From Selaginella moellendorffii (Eukaryota; Streptophyta; Lycopodiopsida; Selaginellales; Selaginellaceae): a DNA stretch of 64,000 bases. Below are positions 10,401 through 20,269 of this stretch, one piece after another. A model generated the notes under the pieces. That model was not told the origin of the DNA. It saw nothing but the letters and a program-made list of their open reading frames with translations, and ran no database searches. The stretch lies in assembly GCF_000143415.4 (NCBI RefSeq), contig NW_003314384.1, positions 125,554 to 189,553 of the forward strand, written 5' to 3'. The position numbers and the translations under genes were made by a program. Positions within the stretch are counted from its first letter, which is position 1; each line of letters starts with the position of its first letter.

Positions 10401-11528
10401 GACTCAACTTTCTTTGAATAGAATCTACCTCTTACACTTGATGCAGGTGATTTTTAAAGTTTTGTCCCTGCCCTCCATGATCCATTTTATATTTTGATAT
10501 TGAGAAAAAAAATTTAAAATTTATACAAAAAATATATAACTTACAAATGAAATACTTTGTGATCACAAAATGATACATCACACATTCCACCACATGGAAC
10601 TCAGCTTATGACGATAAAATAACATAGTCATATCTATAATTGCAATGAACTTGGAATATAAACTCATCCGAAGTTTATCAAGAGGTCAGCACTACATCAA
10701 ATGGGTGCTAAATAAATAGAAAGCAATAGAACACAAAAGACATACCTCCCAAAGTAAAATGTAGCATATATGGTATTTTAGAATTTCTTTCTTGGTTTTG
10801 TGAGCCTTTATCATCTTCTCATCCATGAAACATCTATACTGGCTGTCCTTGTGGCCAGCCAAGGCATGGTCTGCAAAATGCTGCACTGCCGTCTTAGTTG
10901 CCATACCTTTGTACATTTAGAAAAAAAATCAATGCATTGCTTCGAGCATCCGAATACTGTTCTCCTGGGAGCTGTGGTCTATATACCACTCCCTGTATCT
11001 GATGAATATCAATCATCAGTCATAGATGTAAACACAAAATTACTATAGTAGTTGTAAGCGGCTGCGAGAGACGAAAAATGAACTGGCGGCACAGTGCAAC
11101 CAGAAAGTGAAGTGCACAGAATGGTAAATCATTTACTGATTGCAATATGCCACCAGTTCATGCTTCCGAATCAAGAGCAGTAAGTGTGCATTGGGTGATC
11201 ATCAGGTAGACTTATCTATATCTCTACTATCCTAGGCGTAGACCAATTAATACCCAGTAGCTTCTCGGATAGCGCCAAATCCAAGAGCTCCTCGCGGCGT
11301 GAGAGGCCATAGATCCAGATGAACCCTCTTGGTGATGATGGTATTGTCTCTGATCCAGGGCTGGAGTTGTTTCCATCGGCTAAAGGTTCAGGCGTTAAAG
11401 TAGCAAATAGGATAGAGGAGATAGATGATTCAAAGGCCTTCATTCACAGAGGAAATGGCACGGATGATTTCACATTAGCATGCAGCCCGTGTGATGGATC
11501 ATGATCCCGGAGCAGTTAATCGGAAGCC
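10401..11528. other. AT-rich intergenic DNA
   Basis: No supported gene. A minus-strand frame at 10692-10916 contains a charged segment (KMIKAHKTKKEILK) but no family was recognised. The rest has scattered stops on all frames. Confidence 0.4.
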
Positions 11529-12219
11529 ATGGGCTACGCTGCCACGAAATGGGTCCATTCTCTCTGCTGCTCGACACATATCATAGCAATCCACGGTTGC
11601 TTTCTCTACGTCTCCTCCACCGGGAGCTGGCAGCCTCTGTTAGATGTTGAAGGGGAAGAAGACGTGGACCTTGAGTTAATGGATGGTCAAGAGGTGAGGG
11701 AGATTGGAAAAAGGGTACATTCCATCCGTCTACTACAACCCCAAGAATCGATCATACAAGGGCTTGCCGGTGGCGCCAGATAATGTCCGTCCTAAGGGTT
11801 TCCACTGGCACCAGGGCAGCTTCTCTTGCATACCTTTTGAAGAGTTTGAGGTCTTCAGCTGGCAGGGTGGTGAAGAAGGGTGGCAAAAGGTTGCTGCACA
11901 TCCCATATACCAGGATGGGGTTGACAGATTAGTTTTGGTTTACGGCAGGTGGTCGCTACGCTTGCATATCTCAGGGGAATATAAGCGATCCGGATGGATC
12001 CGGACTCTGGTCGCTTCATTGTGGTCTACGACTTGGAGGAGAGGCAGTGGCATTACCACACCTTGCATGCTGATTCTGGATTTGGTATTCCAAATGTTGT
12101 TGTGTGCAACCGCGCTCCAGAGCTTGGTGATTTGGAGGCTACCACCACCTTCAATGCAGTGTGGGCTCGAGATCGTGTACTTCTGCAGCTACCGCCCATT
12201 TCTTCTGCATGACTTTTGA
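11529..12219 (+). pseudogene. kelch/F-box-type protein fragment, frame-broken
   Basis: Three overlapping plus-strand frames hold pieces that read like a plant kelch or galactose-oxidase-type beta-propeller: VSSTGSWQPLLDVEGEED, then VYYNPKNRSYKGLPVAPD and FEVFSWQGGEEGWQKVAAHP in another frame, then GRFIVVYDLEERQWHYHTL and PELGDLEATTTFNAVWARD in a third. Shifts between the pieces have no obvious intron borders, so this looks like a decayed copy. An F-box was not found upstream. Assignment to the kelch group is tentative. Confidence 0.4.
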
Positions 12220-12474
12220 TGCAATAGCATGTTAATGCTTGACAATGTTGTTTAGATTGAAATCCAACTCATGAAAGTTGGATGAACTTCGGGCATACAT
12301 GATTTTTTCTCCTGAATGCCACATTTACTGTGGATGTGGATGATCAAGTTTGAGAGGCGAGTGACATATTCAAGTTTGTCTGGTCCCATGACATGAGACA
12401 CTCTCGAAAGAAATTGAAGTTGGCGAAACAAAGAAAAGAGGGCAAAGCAAAAAAAAAAAGGAAGCTCAGGTTGG

Positions 12475-12822
12475 TTGGTCAAGAATGGATCGATGGCCTG
12501 TCCTTTGGAACACAAGACCATCGAGAGTCCAGACCGGTGTTCGTCCAGAGGGCGATCCAGTATGAGGTGCTGGAAACCATTCGGGAGATCCAGGAGAGGC
12601 AAAGGAGATCGAGAAGAACTTGCTGATTTTCCTCGACATGGCTGTGCTGGTGGAAGCTCATTGAGATATGATCGCATGGCGGCCAACTACGTGGACAGGG
12701 AACTCGCAGCCACTGTGCCAAGCAGCACCCAGAAGTGCACGCTCATTGCGATCATCCTGCTGCTGCTATGGTTACGACTCGGTTGTCAGCACCACGGACT
12801 ACCACCATTCTTCCTCGCGTGA
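12475..12822 (+). pseudogene. Qa-SNARE syntaxin (SYP1-type) pseudogene, C-terminal part
   Basis: The segment holds, in shifting frames, the conserved C-terminal half of plant plasma-membrane syntaxins: VFVQRAIQ, VLETIREIQERQ, EIEKNLLIFLDMAVLVEAH followed by TGA, then ANYVDRELAATVP and KCTLIAIILLLLW, which matches the end of the SNARE helix plus the tail anchor. Parts of the SNARE layer region are deleted and there are at least two frameshifts and one in-frame stop. It runs directly into the second copy of the PPR 3' end at 12795. Confidence 0.65.
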
Positions 12823-12970
12823 TAACGAGAAAGATCCACTGACTTTGAGACCTCCAGCGTACATTCTTGGACCCCGTCCCTGACTACGAAGCTGGAAGAA
12901 ACGTTTTACGAGTGAACTTGATCGAGAACCAAGAGCTTTTAGTTGAAAAAAACCGAAAGTGTATATATAT
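12795..12970. repeat. direct repeat copy B (duplicate of PPR 3' end)
   Basis: Nearly identical to 10217-10400, including the frame ending LRPPAYILGPRP and its TGA stop (about 12883). It joins the broken syntaxin on its left and abuts the DXR 3' end on its right. Confidence 0.85.
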
Positions 12971-12972
12971 TC

Positions 12973-15158
12973 TCATACCGGTACAGGTTGCGGAGGGGCC
13001 TGTGCCGCGACTTCCGCAGCGTAAATCCGGGCCCATCGGTCGGATGTGAGGATATCATCCAGGCTTGGCTCCTTGACAAAATCTCGCTTGTGCGTTTCGC
13101 AAGTCTTCTCGATCAATCTGATGATGTCGAAATAACCAATCCTGGAAACACAGCCATGAGAAAAGAATCCTTGGAAACTAACTATTTTGCTTACTTCTCG
13201 TCTAGGAAGAGCTCCACTGCTTTCTCGTTGGCCGCGCTCATGACTCCTGTCATTGTTCCTCCCATTCTTCCAGCTGCGTAGGATATGTCCATGGATGGAT
13301 ACTTTGCTCGGTCGGGGGCTTTGAACGTTAGCGATCCAGTCCTGTTTCAAAGCTCCGGTGTGACTAAATGTTTCCAACCGACAAGGTGATAAAATGTGAA
13401 GCTTACTTGACAAAATCAAGCCTTGGCCAGGTGATTTCTGAGCATGGAACTCTATCCGGCCAAGAGAGTGTGTAAAGAATAGGTAGTCGCATGTCAGGCC
13501 ACCCCAATTGCGCCAGGATGGAGGAATCCTGTATTTGACTAGCTGTGTTAGTTGTGTGTTGAAGCATTCAACTCATATTACCTGTGTCTCGATCATGGAG
13601 TGTATAATGGATTGGGGATGGATAACAATGTCAATGTCATCATAGTCAGCTCCAAACAAATAGTGAGCTTCAATGACCTCGAGTCCCTGCCAGCAGAAGA
13701 TGTTAGTTCAGCAGACAAGTATAAAAATGTTTTTTTACCTTGTTCATCAAGGTTGCCGAATCCACAGTAATTTTCTTTCCCATACTCCAGTTTGGATGCT
13801 TCAGCGCATCTGCTGGTTTGACGTCCTTGAGCCTTTCCACTGGCCAGTCCCTGATTTTTAAAGAGAAGTTCAGTTTGGATTGGTGAAGTATAACGACTGG
13901 TCAGTCGATTTTAGTTACCTGAACGCTCCACCAGATGCTGTGAGAACAATCCTACGCATTCCGCCCTCTGGAAGCCCCTGAATGCACTGAAATACGCATG
14001 GTTGAATGTTAGAAATAAGCACTGTTGGAGGAAAGAAAATACATCACCTGGAAAATCGCGGAATGTTCTGAGTCCGCAGGTAGGATGTTGATTCCGTGTT
14101 TCTTTGCAAGAGGTAGAACATATGGACCGCCGGCTATGAGAGTTTCCTTGTTGGCTAGAGCAATATCCTTTCCAGCTGCTATTGCTGCTACTGTAGGCTG
14201 CAAAGAATATTATTGTACATGTCTAAGTGCTTGAAGAACAAACTTTCGTGTACGCTTACCTTGAGGCCAGCACAACCAACGATTCCAGTCACAACTTCTA
14301 CTGCCTCTGGATGACACGCTATCTGAAGAGCAAAAAAAAGCAAACACAAGAGGAAAACATAAGACCAAAAACAAACTGAGAAAATCAAAGTACCTGTACA
14401 GTTCCTTCGTCCCCAACGACAATCTCTGGTTTTACGTCAAGATCAGCAATGGCTTCTTTCAATTCGTCGATTAGCGATGCGTCTCGAATCCCAACCATGC
14501 TTGGTTTGAATCTCCTGACCTGTTGATTGGCAGTGTAAGCTCGTATAAAACAGATACGACCAATTCGTAGTTTACCTGATCAGCAAGAAGTGTAACGTTT
14601 GAGCCAGCAGCCAGCCCAACAACTTTGAATCTGTCAGGATTTTCCGAGACGATGTCAAGTGTCTGGCACAACACCACGTTAGCATCCTCATCGCTTGCAT
14701 AGGAAACGAAGAAAAACAATTCTAACCTGTGTGCCGATGGAGCCCGTGGATCCAAGAAGTGAAATGGGCTTTGGTCCATCCCAGGATTTTTTTCTAGCTC
14801 CATCCACCATTGCTCTGCCTGGCCAAGCTGAGGGGGGACCATTTGACGAGCAGCGTATCTTAGAGGAACCAGCATTTCTTGAGCACTCTTGCGTACTGGA
14901 GGAGGTACCACATTGAGCGCCTGCAAACATGCAAAGCTAGAACGAATGAGTACTGTCGCTGTCGAAAACGTGTTTCACGCACCTGTTACTGCCAATTTCC
15001 TCCCTGTGAAACACGAACTGGAGCTCGAACTCAGCCGCTGCAAATCCCCCTAGAAAGAAATTTCCACATCCATGAGAAATCCCAGCTCCAGAAAACCTTA
15101 CATTCGCCGTGCTCCCGATGCGCCCTCCAGCATTGCTAAAAACAGCCTCCAAAGCCAT
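12973..15158 (-). CDS. DXR: 1-deoxy-D-xylulose 5-phosphate reductoisomerase (about 13 exons)
   Basis: DXR converts DXP to 2-C-methyl-D-erythritol 4-phosphate with NADPH and a divalent metal, the committed plastid MEP-pathway step to isoprenoids. ATG 15158 gives a Ser-rich transit peptide over three exons (MALEAVFSN, then [16 protein letters not shown], then [12 protein letters not shown]). The mature part begins near [20 protein letters not shown], the NADPH-binding motif. Further landmarks are [35 protein letters not shown] (metal and substrate ligands), [48 protein letters not shown], and [18 protein letters not shown]. It ends PPQPVPV with TGA at 12973-12975. All catalytic motifs are present, so it should be functional. 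Confidence 0.95.
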
Positions 15159-15880
15159 CGGCAGCTCCCAGAAATCGCTAGACGCGCGGTCAATCGCTCG
15201 AAATATCGCAGCGGCAATGCATGCCTTTGCAACGACAGGCCAAGAGCCCTAAACTTCCTTATCCCCTGAGCGATTCCTCTGGCTGTGAAGGGGGCCTCGC
15301 CAAAGAACTTAATACGTATATATATGCACAGCCTGGAATGCATCGGACCGTCCATCTGGTGCCCATTCCATGGTACCAGATGACGCGCAATCCCGCTCTG
15401 GACGATCCCAGCCGTGCAAACGTGGATCAAGCGAATCGTGACCGTGGGCCTAGCGCATGTTGTTTTAGTGAATGCTAGCGTGGTTGAATTGACCATAGTG
15501 TGGCGGTGTTGTTATAGTTAACAACCATTCGATTGGGAAATTTTGGTGGAACAAGTGTGACCTCAAGAATGGTGAGTAGCAATCGAGCAAATGGGTCTCC
15601 CAATTTTCTAAGTTTTGTCCATGGGATTGTATACTAATCGAGGACTGTAACTTAAAGCTACATGTCAACGATTCTCAACTTATTCGTGCCGCGCATGGCG
15701 ACACACGCGGACATCCGAACAGGAAGATGCTTTTTTTTCCAAGAGACGAGATTCGAACCCATGACGTTTGACGTTTGTAATGGCGCCAAAGTTTTTGAAT
15801 TAGCCCTAAAACCAGGTTAGCGCAAAACCCTAGTTCTTCCTCTCCACACGTTGTTGCTAGGGAATGTGGAGGAGCGATCG
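15159..15880. other. DXR upstream region and divergent promoter area
   Basis: No exon recognised. A TATA-like run (TATATATA) lies near 15315-15325 upstream of DXR. A perfect-looking B-box-like stretch (GGTTCGAATC, minus strand) occurs near 15750 without the rest of a tRNA. Confidence 0.35.
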
Positions 15881-17281
15881 ATGGCGCTCTCGTCTCCGCC
15901 TCCTGCCGCTGCTCGCGTGATCAGACCAGGTGGGAATTTGCTGCAAGGCGCTCGCTGGAGGAGCTCGATTGATCGACCATTGTTACAAGGAGGTATCACG
16001 AGGAGGATTTTCATCGATTTACCCTTGGTAGCCGCCGGATTGCTGCTGTGTAGGGCTGCTTACGCCGATACAATGGCTCCACATTATAGAGGTAAGAAGA
16101 TTTGCACTCCAGCGATGAGCAAGGTGTTTATTTTCTCACAGGCCTCGAGAGGCTGCCTTTCAAAAAGGAAGGATACAACTTCTGGAAATGGAAAACACAC
16201 CGAATTCATTACGTTGTCGAGGGCCAAGGAGCTCCTGTTCTGCTGGTGCACGGTTTTGGAGCGTCAGCTTTTCACTGGAGGTAAGCTTCGGAAATATAGA
16301 TTTTTTCTATGGCATTTGTGAGTTTTGTACTCTCGCAGGTACAACATTCCAGAGCTGGCAAAGTATTTCAAAGTGTATGCAATGGACTTGCTGGGATTTG
16401 GACTGAGTGACAAAGCTCTTGTTGAGTATGATCCATTTCTGTGGAGAGAACAAGTAGCCGCTTTTGCTCGGGAAGTTGTCCAAGAGCCTGTGGTGCTTGT
16501 GGGAAACAGGTAAGTCCTACTACTTTCTTCTTTCGTTTTCCTGCATGCCTAGGATCTTAGTTTTCTTGGCATTTTGATACAGCATTGGTGGATTTACAGT
16601 GCTTCACACAGCTTCAGTTTATCCTGAACTCGTCTCTGGCGTGGTTCTTCTAAATTCATCAGGACAGTTTGAAAGTGAACTGAAAGAGAAGAAAGCGAAA
16701 CCTGTTGTGGAAGAAACAGCACTAAGGAGACTAATCAATCCTATCCAAGAATGGGGAAGACGATGGTTAGTTTTCCTGACATTCTGGCAAGCCAAACAGC
16801 CTTCTCGAATCCGCTCAGTTCTACAAAACGTCTGTTATTCTCGTTTTCTTTTCTATCCCGAGTACTAAAACTTGCTACCAGGTGTACAAGGACAACGAGA
16901 ACGTGGATGACTATCTTGTGGAGTCGATCGTTTTACCAACAAAGGACCCCAACGCAGCTGAAGTCTACTACAGGTATGCACATAGTCTTCTCGTGAGTGT
17001 TAAATGACTCGAGTTTCAGGATGATGTCGAGCTTTATGCTCAGGCCCTCGACGCTGACCATGGACTCGCTACTATCCAATCTCTCGTGTCCACTTCTACT
17101 TTTATGGGGAGTGTTGGATCCCTGGGTTGGTCCTGGAAAAGCAGAGAAGATCAGAGCCTTCTACAAAGATACTACGGTTGTGACTTTGGAAGCTGGGCAT
17201 TGTCCACACGACGAAGCCCCGGGAGAGGTGAACAAGGCTCTGGTAGAGTGGATATCGGCAAAAGTATCGAACAGAGCCTAG
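15881..17281 (+). CDS. plastid-type alpha/beta-hydrolase fold protein (six exons)
   Basis: Exons: 15881-16091, 16142-16280, 16339-16509, 16583-16829, 16882-16973 and 17020-17281, all in phase. ATG 15881 opens a basic, Ser/Ala-rich leader with a hydrophobic stretch (FIDLPLVAAGLLLC), consistent with a plastid or thylakoid transit sequence. The hydrolase core shows LLVHGFGAS (oxyanion HG), AMDLLGFGLSD, VLVGNSIGGF (nucleophile elbow G-N-S-I-G), GVLDPWVGP (acid Asp) and EAGHCPHDEAP (His), a complete triad. It resembles the cyanobacterium-derived plant hydrolases related to pheophytinase, but the substrate is not determinable. The intron at 16509/16583 splits the catalytic Ser codon (AG|C). The intron after 16829 would use an atypical GTCTGT donor. 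Confidence 0.85.
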
Positions 17282-17609
17282 TGAGCTTACTAAATTGAAT
17301 ATTTCTTACTTTGGGCCTGTTTTTCTTTCTCGCCAAGTTGCGTTTCGTGGTAGAGATTTTCTGGCGGTGAAACACGTGAACAGTTCCAAGTTTTCCACGC
17401 TCATCTACTTTGCAGTGACGCAAGCTTCTGTCACCCCGCCATTTCGGCCGCTATGATGGCCGTGGTTCACTCAGTGGAAAATGGAGCACTCTCGAACGCT
17501 GTCACGACTCACAAGCACTCTTCGGGCTCCACCACGCACAAGAACAGAGGTGAACAACTCTTTAAGTTTTTCCTTTAGTTTGATAGCTCTTTCAATCGAG
17601 GCTTACATT

Positions 17610-18385
17610 CTACCCTTTGCTGTAAGCAGGTCGTACGTTTGTGTTGCTGAAGAGGTAGTACGCAGAAATCGCCGCTGAGAATGCGAACAACACCGTCGAA
17701 ATGAACGAAGTAACCAGCGAAGCTCCGAGCTGGTGACAAAACCGTCCGAAGAGGGAACAGACTTTGAGCCAGGATGCCTCTGGTGGTGCGTGAGCCCCCA
17801 TATACGCAACCTCCGTTGATGCCGCAGCGGCTGCTAGGAGAACGTAAGTTATGAGCTGCAGACAAGAAAACGCTTCAACTCCCAATCTGATTGAAATTCT
17901 TTCAACAGGTGTGACCTGATCGAACACGAAGATGAACCATGCTATAGCCTTGGAGCGCTCGGCAGATATGATCGACAAGACCAACACAAGGAGCGTGTAA
18001 CCAGCGCCGATTCCTGCCGCAGAGACGAGATATCTGAAAAGAAACCAGCGAGTAAACACAGTCGATAAGCGAACGAAACATGAGACGAACGTGAAGACTT
18101 AAGAAAGAAAGAGAGGAGAAAACCGTGAAAAACTTACACAAACGCCTTGGCCAAGTCGAAGCTGACCGTCTTGGTGATCGTCAAGTTATTGAAGCCTGGG
18201 ACCTGAATGGCACTAGTCTGCTTATCCGTGATGAGAACGACCATGGTGACAGCGCAACACACAAACGCAGCGAAGCGAAGCATCAGATCCGTTCTCTTCA
18301 ATCCTTTGCAGCCTTTCTGCTCCCCGGCAGAAATTGGAGGAGAGATTTGCTTGTCAGCAGCGACTGGAATTCGATGCTCGCTCAT
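17610..18385 (-). CDS. CASP-like membrane protein (CASPL, three exons)
   Basis: CASP-like proteins are four-TM plant proteins related to the Casparian strip scaffold; most have unknown roles. Exons 18385-18138, 18033-17916 and 17855-17610 join in phase for 203 residues, the family length. The cytosolic N-terminus (MSEHRIPVAADKQ) is followed by the family signature LRFAAFVCCAVTMVVLITDKQT (TM1), YLVSAAGIGAGYTLLVLVLS (TM2), FDQLITYVLLAAAAASTEVAY (TM3) and a last TM with FSAAISAYYLF. The conserved Arg in TM1 and Asp before TM3 are present. The internal ATG at 18385 is preferred over an upstream in-frame alternative because it starts the usual CASPL N-terminus. Confidence 0.88.
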
Positions 18386-18686
18386 TTTCGCTCTAGCTCT
18401 GCTCGACTCAACGCATTGGTAAGCTACTTTGAGTTTAAATACTCGTGACTCTCTCAAGCGTGATTACTTTTCCATTGTTTTTTCCTTCCAGGGAAATACA
18501 TCCATGGTCTTCCTAGTCACAGGTCAATGACAGCTAACGAGAAAGCGTCGCACGGGCATGAAGCAGATGAGTAGAAAGATTTTCTCCCCTCTTTCTCTCC
18601 ACTCCTGATACTTTAAAGTAAATTTTTTCACAGGCGTTCTAGAAAAGCATCCGGCTTTTGCGTTCACACACACACTCGCGAGCGGC

Positions 18687-20213
18687 ATGGTGGTCAACTT
18701 GGCGTCCGTAGAGCAATTCAGCCGAGATCTCAAACAGTGCGCCGGTACGAAGGACTTGAAACAAGGCCGGAAAATCCACCTTGCAATCCTCAGCAGCCAG
18801 CACCGACACAACACTTTCGTCTCCAACCTGCTCGTCCACATGTACTCGAGCTGCGGCAAGCTCCACGAAGCAATGGCCGTCTTCTCTCGGATCCCGGAGC
18901 CCAACATCTTCTCTTGGAACATCATGCTGGCGGCTTTCGTGTGGAGCGACGAGCTGGGAGAGGCCCGGAAGCTCTTTGACAGAATGCCACACAGGAACGT
19001 AGTCTCCTGGACGACGATCTTCCGAGCTTATGCCCAGAGCGGGCATCTGGACCAAGCCAAACTTATGTTCGATCAAATGCCCGAGTGGGACGTGGTCTCG
19101 TGGACGGCGATGGTTCAAGCTTACGCCGAGAATGGAGAGCTTTTGCAAGCGGAAAATATGTTCTCCCAGCTTTCAGACCGAAATATCGTCGCTACGAACG
19201 CTATGATCACGGCTTATGCCCAGAGAGGACAGGTCTCTCAAGCGAAGAAGCTGTTTGAGGAGATGCCCGAGAGAGATATCTCGTCCTACAACGTCATGAT
19301 TCTGGCGTACTCGCAACAAGGACTGATGGAAGAATCTCGGCTGGTTTTTGACTCCATGCCTTGCCGCAACCTCGTCTCGTCGACCACCATGGTGCAAGCG
19401 TATGCCCAGAAGGGGTATATCGAAGAAGCCGAGAGGATTTTCAACCGGATGGTAGAGAGAGACGACGTTTCCTGGACCACCATGCTCCAGGCCTACGCTT
19501 CCAACGGCAACATCGAGAGAGCTCAAGAGACGTTCCGAGACATGCCAAGGCAGGACTTAGTCGCATGGACTGCGATGGTTTGCCTCTACGCACAAAACAG
19601 GCACACCAAGGCTGCGAAGTTCGTCTTCGACAGGATGCCGGAGAGAAATGCCGTGTCGTGGATCCTGATGATAACAGCTCTCGGCCGAGATGGAAAGGTT
19701 GAGCAAGCACGGAAAATGCTCGACACAATGCCTCACTGCACAGTGGCTTGCTACAACGCCATGATCGGATGCTACGGACAGAATGGTCACGTCGAGGACG
19801 CCAGCGAAATTTTTCGACTCATGATCGTGGAGGGTGCCGTGCCCGACGAGGCAACGTTCACGAGCGTTCTCGGAGCTTGTAGCCATGGTGGTCTTTTGGA
19901 GGATAGTCTCCACCACTTTAGAGCTATGCCGGACCAGCACGGTGTCGAGCACGTAAGGGAGCACTACTGCTGCGTGGCTGACATCCTGGGAAGAGTTGGG
20001 AAGCTAACGGAGGCTCACGAGTTGCTGAATTCGATGCCTCTCAGGCCTGGAGCTATCGGCTGGACATCCTTCGTTGGAGCTTGCATCACACACTCGGATG
20101 GCATTATCTCCGGAGTCGAGGGAGTGGAGAATGTTTTGGAGACGAATCACTCCGAAAGTCTGGGGAAGCACTTGCCTTACGTGATGCTGGCGAACGTTTT
20201 GAAGAAATATTAA
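18687..20213 (+). CDS. PLS-class pentatricopeptide repeat protein (508 aa, intronless)
   Basis: ATG 18687 opens directly into PPR repeats, with no obvious long transit peptide. The array is dominated by 31-residue short (S-type) units: RNVVSWTTIFRAYAQSGHLDQ, WDVVSWTAMVQAYAENGEL, RNIVATNAMITAYAQRGQV, RDDVSWTTMLQAYASNGNI. The last repeats contain VREHYCCVADILGRVGK and GAIGWTSFVGACITHSD, then a shortened E region (YVMLANVLKKY) and stop. No E+/DYW domain. A role in organelle RNA metabolism is inferred from the family. Confidence 0.9.
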   Translation: MVVNLASVEQFSRDLKQCAGTKDLKQGRKIHLAILSSQHRHNTFVSNLLVHMYSSCGKLHEAMAVFSRIPEPNIFSWNIMLAAFVWSDELGEARKLFDRMPHRNVVSWTTIFRAYAQSGHLDQAKLMFDQMPEWDVVSWTAMVQAYAENGELLQAENMFSQLSDRNIVATNAMITAYAQRGQVSQAKKLFEEMPERDISSYNVMILAYSQQGLMEESRLVFDSMPCRNLVSSTTMVQAYAQKGYIEEAERIFNRMVERDDVSWTTMLQAYASNGNIERAQETFRDMPRQDLVAWTAMVCLYAQNRHTKAAKFVFDRMPERNAVSWILMITALGRDGKVEQARKMLDTMPHCTVACYNAMIGCYGQNGHVEDASEIFRLMIVEGAVPDEATFTSVLGACSHGGLLEDSLHHFRAMPDQHGVEHVREHYCCVADILGRVGKLTEAHELLNSMPLRPGAIGWTSFVGACITHSDGIISGVEGVENVLETNHSESLGKHLPYVMLANVLKKY

Positions 20214-20269
20214 AAGGTACGCTATAGGTAGAAGGGTTTTTGCTTAATTCTTTTTGTTCTTTGGCAGGG

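Noticed and set aside
15740-15790. Possible tRNA or SINE from the B-box-like GGTTCGAATC on the minus strand
   Set aside because: No acceptor, D or anticodon stems could be built around it, and no Pol III terminator follows on that strand.
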